Shown one piece after another: positions 1 to 4,535 of a stretch of DNA of 5,684 nucleotides. Source of the DNA: Deltaproteobacteria bacterium (GTDB lineage Bacteria; Desulfobacterota; Desulfobacteria; Desulfobacterales; JAUVGT01); contig JAUVGT010000325.1 of NCBI GenBank assembly GCA_030593645.1, positions 1 to 5,684 of the forward strand, in the 5' to 3' direction. The notes under the pieces were generated by a model. The model saw only the letters and a list, made by a program, of their open reading frames with translations. It searched no databases and had not been told where the DNA came from. A program made the position numbers and the translations under genes. Numbering within the stretch: the first letter of the stretch is position 1; the number at the start of each line of letters is the position of its first letter.

Positions 1-142
1 CCCTTCATTTTGTTTTTGGATTGAGGCTTGCATTTGTTGTATGGACGCTGGGGTGAATAAAAAAATGAACGTCGAATGTGGAAGACGCTTCGCTCTGTCT
101 TATTTGATGATCTGACCGCAGTATGGTAACCAATACCCAAAA
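1..142. other. Intergenic stretch without a supported gene
   Basis: No convincing gene is visible. A plus-strand frame is open from the window edge to a TGA at 113-115 (37 codons), but its predicted peptide is Cys-rich, low in coding character and resembles nothing I know. The stretch contains a short inverted repeat, AAGAC (82-86) against GTCTT (97-101). Its general texture is that of a non-coding repeat of the kind that sits between genes in Desulfobacterota; that comparison is from memory and unverified. The gene to the left of the window cannot be inferred. Confidence 0.45.
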
Positions 143-312
143 GCTAAGGGTTTGCGTAAAAATAAATTCACAAATTTTAAGGGTCGAGGCGCCCAGTCGG
201 CAAGGCGCAAAAGCGCAGAAATATCAAGCATATTTCGAGCTTTTGCAACGCAGCCGAATGGGATGATTCGCTCCTTAAAATGTGAAGTTATTTTTGCGCG
301 AGCCCTAAGAGC
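143..312. repeat. Large imperfect palindrome, likely dispersed repeat element (MITE/REP-like)
   Basis: Almost the whole stretch is self-complementary. The outer arms are about 145-183 and 273-307, sharing blocks such as AAAAATAA, TTCACA and TTTTAAGG in opposite orientation. Middle arms are CCCAGTCGGC (192-201) against GCCGAATGGG (253-262), nine of ten paired. Inner arms GCAAAAGC (207-214) and GCTTTTGC (239-246) pair perfectly. The tip is GAAATAT (218-224) and ATATTTC (230-236), closing a 5-nt loop. Small internal loops separate the blocks. No transposase or other ORF is carried, so any movement would need help in trans. It lies about 140 bp past the stop of the minus-strand permease gene and could block transcription there. 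The dispersed-repeat call is inferred from structure; copy number cannot be seen in this window. Confidence 0.8.
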
Positions 313-451
313 CAATAACCAATGATATCGATACCGGCCCCGAATGCCGAATTTTTCCCGAAACCCGGAATCGGATCAAAACACGGTTCATGGGAGCGGA
401 CCTGTGTGCCTGTTCCCTCAACCCCAATTATTATTTTTGAGATAGGTTCTA
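313..451. other. Intergenic stretch downstream of the permease gene, no supported gene
   Basis: Together with 1-312 this forms a gene-free stretch of about 450 bases at the left edge. I see no strong rho-independent terminator for the permease gene here; the only GC-rich part (about 345-380) gives stems of three or four pairs. Three closely spaced TTCGG motifs occur on the minus strand in 341-363. One minus-strand frame is open through this stretch but has no start codon, so it is not called as a gene. Confidence 0.4.
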
Positions 452-1255
452 TTATAAATCGGACATCTTTATTTTTATCAGGACCAGTAAAAACATTAAA
501 GCGGAATAGCCAAGAGATAAACCTATTATCACAGGATCAGGAGAAGACAAAGTTTTCCCGGAAGTTATGACTCCAAAGGGGGACGGTATAACAGCAGAAA
601 ACACATGACACGGGAGCCATTTGGCAATGACCATTTCAAGATGTCTCATTTCCATCAGTTTGTCGAGCATCCACCCAAATATCGGTTCTGCCAAAAGAGG
701 CCAGATCAGAAATACTCCGGCGGCGATTATCGCTTTCCTTAGAACCACTGATACAAGCAGCGCAAAACCAAGATAGCCTATACCCTGTATAAAGAAACCC
801 ATAAGAAACTGAAGTGAAACCATTGAAAAAATACTGTTATCTTCTGTTGGTTTACCAAAAATGATGGCGGACACCAAAACAACAAAGCATGCAAAGATAC
901 AGAGGCAGGCAATCATCGCATAGCGGCTGATGACAAATTCGATCCGGCTCATGCCGTTTACAATCTGCTGACGAATCGTATGGTAGTCAAATTCGTTAAT
1001 AACTAAAAGGATAACCGGAAAACCCAGTAAAAAGTAAAACCACTTCCCGATCCATGTGATGGTGTTCCAGGCATATGGATACACAAAAAGCCTGGTAAAA
1101 GGAAGCGGTATGTTGTTAACGGAAATTGCCGATGTGATACTGCTTATAATCAGCGACGCGAGTATAAACAGGCCGGCATAAGCAGCGATTAAAAACCAGA
1201 AGGGTTTATATGAGAGTATTTTAATTTTTTCTACAGTAAATATTCGTTTTATCAT
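452..1255 (-). CDS. ABC-2-type exporter permease subunit
   Basis: This 267-residue polytopic inner-membrane protein is the membrane half of an ABC exporter. About six hydrophobic segments are visible, near residues 18-40, 66-87, 111-133, 146-172, 174-196 and 242-262. Between segments two and three lies a cytoplasmic stretch NEFDYHTIRQQIVNGMSR (87-104). It matches the conserved E/D...TIRQ...NGxSR loop that ABC-2 permeases of the BcrB/NatB-like kind use to contact the ATPase. The length is normal for the family. The ATG overlaps the stop of the upstream ATPase gene as ATGA, and only an A-rich sequence, not a Shine-Dalgarno site, precedes it, so translation probably depends on coupling to the ATPase. 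A homodimer paired with two ATPase copies is the expected architecture. The substrate is unknown: peptide antibiotic, lipid or ion export are all possible. No third exporter gene or sensor kinase is adjacent. Confidence 0.88.
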   Translation of the reverse strand: MIKRIFTVEKIKILSYKPFWFLIAAYAGLFILASLIISSITSAISVNNIPLPFTRLFVYPYAWNTITWIGKWFYFLLGFPVILLVINEFDYHTIRQQIVNGMSRIEFVISRYAMIACLCIFACFVVLVSAIIFGKPTEDNSIFSMVSLQFLMGFFIQGIGYLGFALLVSVVLRKAIIAAGVFLIWPLLAEPIFGWMLDKLMEMRHLEMVIAKWLPCHVFSAVIPSPFGVITSGKTLSSPDPVIIGLSLGYSALMFLLVLIKIKMSDL

Positions 1256-2151
1256 TTTTTTTCATCATCAAGCAGTTCAAGAAAACGGCTTTCAAGACTG
1301 CGTTTTTTTCGATAAAGGTGAGTCAGAATGATTCCCTGTTTGGAAAGATAAAGGTTGAGATCTCCGGGGGATACATCAGAACCGGCATTGATATTGATCA
1401 TACCGGCAATTTTTTCGATACTTTTGATTCCTGGAAAACCATCCAGTTTTTTTGCAAGGGTGTCCATGTTTTCAGCCGCGACTTCAATAATATCACCCGG
1501 GTTTAAAATCCTGGAAATATTGCCGGATTCAAGAACTTCACCGTCCCGGAGCACCGCAACGCTGTCACAAACCTTTTCCACTTCGTCAAGAATATGGCTG
1601 GCTAAAATAACCGTTTTTCCCTTTGAAGCAACTTTAAGTATAATATTTCGTATATCCGCAATACCCTGGGCGTCTACGCCGTTTGTGGGTTCATCCAAAA
1701 CAAGGATATCCGGGTCACCAAGCAGAGCAGATGCAATCCCCAGACGCTGTTTCATCCCGAGAGAATATCCCACAAAGGAATCCCGGCCTCTATCCCGCAA
1801 TCCCGTGATAGTCAGGGCATCATCAACCGAAGATGGAGGCACCTCCCTGATAGCAGCCGTTATTTTCAGGTTTTGCTCGCCGGACAGCCAGGGATAGAAG
1901 TTGGGCTGTTCAATGAGTGCCCCGATTCTTCTTCTGTGTTTTGCAGCAGGAGGGCTGTTAAACCAGTTGTATGTGCCTGAATCGGCGCGTATCACACCAA
2001 GGATGATTCCGAGTGTTGTGGTTTTCCCGCTGCCGTTCGGACCGAGAATGCCGTATACCTGCCCTTTTTTTACACTTAAGGACAGATTCTGAACCGCCCA
2101 GACACGGCCGTATGTTTTGCTGATTCCATCAATTGATAATACAGTGTCCAA
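1252..2151 (-). CDS. ABC exporter ATP-binding subunit (BcrA/NatA-like)
   Basis: This 299-residue cytoplasmic ATPase powers the permease encoded immediately downstream. All nucleotide-binding elements are present: Walker A GPNGSGKTT (37-45), Q-loop Gln82 in ALIEQPNFYP, signature YSLGMKQRLGIA (129-140), Walker B ILVLDEP with catalytic Glu154, D-loop to Asp160, and switch His186 in LASH. The signature beginning YSLGMKQR, rather than LSGGQ, is typical of the drug and peptide exporter group that includes BcrA and lantibiotic-immunity ATPases. Residues about 220-299 form the C-terminal extension usual in that group, ending in a Lys/Glu-rich tail. The start is TTG. An in-frame TGA lies only three codons upstream and no other start codon fits before the domain, while AGGTGAT lies five bases ahead. 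The gene ends in a run of eight A residues that overlaps the permease start. The family call is firm; the transported compound is not known. Confidence 0.92.
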   Translation of the reverse strand: MDTVLSIDGISKTYGRVWAVQNLSLSVKKGQVYGILGPNGSGKTTTLGIILGVIRADSGTYNWFNSPPAAKHRRRIGALIEQPNFYPWLSGEQNLKITAAIREVPPSSVDDALTITGLRDRGRDSFVGYSLGMKQRLGIASALLGDPDILVLDEPTNGVDAQGIADIRNIILKVASKGKTVILASHILDEVEKVCDSVAVLRDGEVLESGNISRILNPGDIIEVAAENMDTLAKKLDGFPGIKSIEKIAGMININAGSDVSPGDLNLYLSKQGIILTHLYRKKRSLESRFLELLDDEKK

Positions 2152-2156
2152 AGTTA

Positions 2157-2163
2157 ATCACCT
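2157..2163 (-). promoter_or_regulatory. Ribosome binding site for the TTG start of the ABC ATPase
   Basis: On the minus strand AGGTGAT lies five bases before the TTG at 2149-2151. It pairs exactly with the 3' end of 16S rRNA (core of TAAGGAGGTGAT). Together with the in-frame TGA at 2158-2160, which overlaps the site itself, it fixes TTG as the start. Confidence 0.65.
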
Positions 2164-2193
2164 GATAATGTAAATTTGATCGGAAAGACATCC

Positions 2194-2220
2194 CTTATAA
2201 CAATAAGAATCAAAATACAA
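2194..2220 (-). promoter_or_regulatory. Weak candidate promoter for the ABC exporter operon
   Basis: On the minus strand TTGTAT (2215-2220) and TATAAG (2194-2199) resemble sigma-70 -35 and -10 boxes, but their 15-bp spacing is short. The site sits about 45 bases ahead of the TTG start and downstream of the terminator at 2286-2313, where a promoter for this operon would be expected. The call rests on position and a loose match only. Confidence 0.25.
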
Positions 2221-2285
2221 CGATAGGATTAATATTATTTTGAATTCAGAGAAAATGCAGGGTGGAGAAACAGAAAGAGAGGAAA

Positions 2286-2313
2286 CCGCCCTCTAAATTG
2301 GTATAGAGAGCGG
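2286..2313 (-). terminator. Rho-independent terminator after the secreted-protein gene
   Basis: The arms CCGCCCTCTA (2286-2295) and TAGAGAGCGG (2304-2313) form a ten-pair stem around an 8-nt loop. In the minus-strand transcript the single imperfect position becomes a G-U wobble, so the stem is fully paired in that direction only. It begins 37 bases after the stop at 2350 and is followed, in minus-strand sense, by a T-rich pyrimidine tract (TTTCCTCTCTTTC). This separates the secreted-protein gene from the ABC exporter operon. Confidence 0.65.
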
Positions 2314-2349
2314 CTGTTAGATAAACTCACATTGATCGTCTGCGTGAAA

Positions 2350-2907
2350 TTAATATACCGGTTCTAAAAGACACTGTCCGTACTGGTTCCAGTTATGAAC
2401 AATATCGCAATCGGTGGCTCCGTTTATTTCAATGATTTCCGCTTTCACCAATTTACTTTTTGATGCAAGAATGGTCTGTGTGGCAGGTATCATGACAACA
2501 GTCAGACTTTTCCTGAGGTTGGTAAATGATTTGGTAACCGATTTAAAACGTTTATCCACCAGATCATACCATGTGAATTTAACTTTTCCGCTCACAGGCA
2601 TCGGTTTTAACGCTGGAGGGCATTTTCTGTTTGTCAATCTGACCATCACGCCCTTCATCAGTATCGCACCAGTGGATTCCACACTTCTTTTGCAGGGGCA
2701 CTCATATGCGTAAATTCCGTTGGGATATGGATTTGATCTCTTGGGCAGCTGCATTGTGTTGGTTGCGGTCGGAGCGTTTTTCTTTTGAATCTGTGTGTTT
2801 GCCTTGGACGGTTTTTTTGTGTCAGACCACGCGTTTCCTGTGGAAAATACCGCCGTAATCATGATTGCCGTACAAAATGTAAAAACCATCATTATTTTCT
2901 TGTTCAT
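2350..2907 (-). CDS. Small secreted cysteine-containing protein of unknown function
   Basis: I do not recognise this 185-residue protein. It opens with a classical signal peptide: Lys3-Lys4, a hydrophobic core at about 5-22, and a likely signal-peptidase I site after AWS at residues 26-28. There is no lipobox, so it should be soluble in the periplasm or outside the cell. A Lys/Thr/Gln/Asn-rich linker (about 29-58) leads to a compact domain (60-185) with five cysteines at 70, 72, 96, 167 and 179. The first pair forms a C-P-C motif in YECPCKR. Alternating hydrophobic stretches suggest mostly beta structure. The frame extends 15 codons further to an ATG at 2952, but AGGAGG lies five bases ahead of the 2907 ATG and the signal peptide begins there, so I chose that start. 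The gene appears monocistronic, between its own promoter and a terminator. Disulfides or metal binding are possible inferences. Confidence 0.8.
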   Translation of the reverse strand: MNKKIMMVFTFCTAIMITAVFSTGNAWSDTKKPSKANTQIQKKNAPTATNTMQLPKRSNPYPNGIYAYECPCKRSVESTGAILMKGVMVRLTNRKCPPALKPMPVSGKVKFTWYDLVDKRFKSVTKSFTNLRKSLTVVMIPATQTILASKSKLVKAEIIEINGATDCDIVHNWNQYGQCLLEPVY

Positions 2908-2912
2908 TGTAT

Positions 2913-2918
2913 CCTCCT
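2913..2918 (-). promoter_or_regulatory. Ribosome binding site deciding the start of the secreted-protein gene
   Basis: A perfect AGGAGG on the minus strand lies five bases before the ATG at 2905-2907. The longer in-frame ATG at 2952 has no comparable site and would put 15 charged residues ahead of the signal peptide, so the shorter start is preferred. Confidence 0.75.
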
Positions 2919-2987
2919 CATTCATTTTCACTAGTTTATCATCGATTTTCATAATGTCAGTAACATTTGATGGGAAAAAGGTTCAAA

Positions 2988-3016
2988 AAAATAGTCGATA
3001 ATCATTTGTGTATCAA
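2988..3016 (-). promoter_or_regulatory. Candidate sigma-70 promoter for the secreted-protein gene
   Basis: On the minus strand TTGATA (3011-3016) is followed after exactly 17 bases by TATTTT (2988-2993). Transcription would start near 2980 and leave a leader of about 75 nt before the ATG at 2907. The boxes match the consensus at four to five of six positions each, but the region is AT-rich and chance matches are likely. Confidence 0.4.
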
Positions 3017-3038
3017 AAACGTATCATCACCTCATATG

Positions 3039-3068
3039 CTCATTATGAGTCCCATAGAGGGCATAATG
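3039..3068. repeat. Small inverted repeat in the divergent promoter region, possible operator
   Basis: CATTATG (3041-3047) pairs with CATAATG (3062-3068), and inside it CCC (3051-3053) pairs with GGG (3059-3061) around a 5-nt loop. The left arm is itself a palindrome, CTCAT-T-ATGAG (3039-3049). The element sits just upstream of the candidate minus-strand promoter and between the two divergent genes, a usual place for a regulator site. No T-tract follows it that would suggest a terminator in either direction, although an A-rich stretch lies to its right. No regulator gene is in the window, so the operator role is inference. Confidence 0.35.
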
Positions 3069-3108
3069 AATAATAAAAAATGAACCGATGGAGATATTTT
3101 TTTAATCC

Positions 3109-3243
3109 ATGGATGCTCAAATTTTTACATTCGGAATTGTCATATTAAGCAACATCATCTTTACAATCCAATTTTACATTGATAGGCTACCTATTTCAAA
3201 TATAAAAGTATTAAAACCAAAAACGCAGCTGGTTCGTGCGTAA
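3109..3243 (+). CDS. Possible small single-helix membrane protein (44 codons)
   Basis: A short frame runs from an ATG at 3109 to a TAA at 3241-3243 and encodes 44 residues. Residues 7-24 (TFGIVILSNIIFTIQFYI) could form one transmembrane helix, followed by a basic tail with Arg26, Lys33, Lys36, Lys38 and Arg43. The frame is closed by a TAA two codons before the ATG, so no other start fits. Its stop is the first part of the TAAAGGA ribosome binding site of the TPR gene, 12 bases before that ATG, an arrangement that would allow coupling. Against it: the nearest GGAG (3090-3093) is 15 bases from the ATG, the region is AT-rich, where hydrophobic codons arise by chance, and the best promoter candidate for the TPR gene would lie inside it. 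Confidence 0.3.
   Translation: MDAQIFTFGIVILSNIIFTIQFYIDRLPISNIKVLKPKTQLVRA
3179..3206 (+). promoter_or_regulatory. Candidate sigma-70 promoter for the TPR-uup operon
   Basis: TTGATA (3179-3184) and TATAAA (3201-3206) are spaced by 16 bases and lie about 50 bases before the TPR start codon, giving a leader of roughly 40 nt. An alternative pair, TTTACA (3173-3178) with TCAAAT (3196-3201) at 17-bp spacing, overlaps it. The region is very AT-rich, so only the placement lends weight. If the small ORF at 3109-3243 is real, transcription must also begin further upstream. Confidence 0.4.
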
Positions 3244-3255
3244 AGGAACTGATAT

Positions 3256-4497
3256 ATGGGACTATTCGATTTCTTATCAACAAAATCATATACGGATTAT
3301 GAAGCACAGGGTGACAGATATAATAAGGCTGATGATTTCGGTTCAGCCAAGCTTGAGTTTGAAAAAGCCCTTTCCATTCTTGAAGGGAATTCGGTGCCCA
3401 ATCCGACACATCACAAGGAGCGGATTGAAAAAAAAATAGCCGAAACCATGGAATCTCTGGCGCTTCAGCATAAAAATACGGCAGAAAACCTCATTGAAAC
3501 AGCCGCATTTGATGATGCCGCAGAGCTGCTGAGACTGGCGTCTGAATTAACTGAAAATTCCGAGCTGGCCGGACAGATTGAAGACCGGCTTCACGATATT
3601 GAGAAAAAGATGTACAGCCATGAATACGACATACAGCCGGATTATGAACCCGACATGAATATCAATGAACCGGAAACAGGTGAAGAGTATTTTTTCGCCC
3701 TGATCAGTACCATGCCGGAAGAAGATCAGAAAACCTACCTGGGTTATGGCGATTCATTTGAAAAAGGTTTTATCGCGTTAAATCAGGGTGATTTTGAGCG
3801 TGCCGTGGAACTGCTGTCCCTCTCACTGGATGAATACGGTTCGGATGTAACCCATATTCATTTTGAGCTGGCCACAGCATATCTTAACCTTGGAGAAATG
3901 GATCATGCTTTCGTCTTGCTGGAACAATTCATTCAACATTATCCGGGATTTATCCGGGCATATGAAATGCTTTGTGATATATACTGGGAAAAGGAATCCT
4001 ATGAAAAGGCCATTGAGCTTCTCATGGCCTGCCCGGATGACATTAAAACAGATGTTTCCATCAATCTTCTCATGGGAGAGGCCCTGGTCAGGGCTGAAAA
4101 ATTACAGGAGGCAAAATCATTTTACCTGGAATTTATAAAATATAACGGGATGAATCAGCATATTGCCAGGGCTCTTGCGCAGACCTATGAAGCCCTTAAG
4201 GAGACCGGAAAGGCGAGGGAGGTTTACGAGGGAATTTTAAATTCCTGTAATGGTTGCGGGATGAAAACGGACTCTTTTGTGAAGTACCGGTATGCGGAGC
4301 TCAGTTATGCAGCCGGGGAGATCCCGGGAAGTATACTTGAGCTCTATATATCTCTTTGTCAGGAAGATCCAGCGAACCGGGAAACATATTATAAAAGGAT
4401 TAGCGATATTTATTCAAAACGAGGGCACCATGATGAGGCGAAACGCTACAGGCTGTTCGCGGAGCAGGTGGCTGCGGAGACATCCGGGACAAAATAA
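3256..4497 (+). CDS. Cytoplasmic tetratricopeptide repeat (TPR) protein
   Basis: This 413-residue protein has no signal peptide or membrane segment and consists mostly of paired amphipathic helices of the TPR type, so it is probably a scaffold for protein-protein contacts. Repeats can be placed at about residues 12-45, 66-99, 167-200, 201-233, 234-260, 268-298, 301-330, 341-371 and 376-405. Typical TPR residues are clear in the middle set, for example the W/L-G-Y-A-F-A-P pattern in ATAYLNLGEMDHA...HYP. An acidic, Pro-rich linker (about 121-143) divides an N-terminal part from the main array. One CxxC pair (Cys331, Cys334) sits between repeats. The ATG at 3256 follows TAAAGGA by eight bases. 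The next gene, a Uup-like ATPase, starts 38 bases after the stop, so the two are likely co-transcribed. I cannot name a specific partner or function; the TPR call itself is secure. Confidence 0.88.
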   Translation: MGLFDFLSTKSYTDYEAQGDRYNKADDFGSAKLEFEKALSILEGNSVPNPTHHKERIEKKIAETMESLALQHKNTAENLIETAAFDDAAELLRLASELTENSELAGQIEDRLHDIEKKMYSHEYDIQPDYEPDMNINEPETGEEYFFALISTMPEEDQKTYLGYGDSFEKGFIALNQGDFERAVELLSLSLDEYGSDVTHIHFELATAYLNLGEMDHAFVLLEQFIQHYPGFIRAYEMLCDIYWEKESYEKAIELLMACPDDIKTDVSINLLMGEALVRAEKLQEAKSFYLEFIKYNGMNQHIARALAQTYEALKETGKAREVYEGILNSCNGCGMKTDSFVKYRYAELSYAAGEIPGSILELYISLCQEDPANRETYYKRISDIYSKRGHHDEAKRYRLFAEQVAAETSGTK

Positions 4498-4535
4498 GTG
4501 TTTGGGGTTAGGTGAAGTTTTAAAACGGAGGAAGC

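Noticed and set aside
2..115. Plus-strand frame open from the left edge to TGA at 113-115, perhaps the tail of a truncated gene.
   Set aside because: Only 37 codons, with poor coding character and no similarity I recognise; it cannot be told from non-coding repeat DNA.
100..315. Minus-strand 71-codon ORF covering the large palindrome.
   Set aside because: It is simply the reading of the inverted repeat; start and stop lie on the repeat's own flanks and there is no ribosome binding site.
288..536. Minus-strand frame of 82 open codons overlapping the permease 3' end and reaching into the palindrome, with protein-like stretches such as GVEGTGTQVRSHEP.
   Set aside because: It contains no ATG, GTG or TTG, has no ribosome binding site, overlaps the well-supported permease gene in another frame and ends within the repeat. 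An open frame of this length is expected by chance; a decayed gene remnant cannot be excluded.
322..570. Plus-strand 82-codon ORF beside the palindrome.
   Set aside because: Its second half is antisense to the permease gene, there is no ribosome binding site before 322, and the product has no recognisable features.
1355..1897. A 180-codon plus-strand ORF opposite the ABC ATPase.
   Set aside because: It is antisense to a gene with every ABC motif intact; its Ser/Pro/Ile-rich product is what the reverse of such a gene gives.
2908..2952. Longer N terminus for the secreted protein, from an ATG at 2952.
   Set aside because: It would place 15 charged residues before the signal peptide and ignores the perfect AGGAGG ahead of the 2907 ATG.
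3036..3083. Fifteen-codon plus-strand ORF within the divergent region.
   Set aside because: No ribosome binding site, and it coincides with the inverted repeat at 3039-3068; too short to support.
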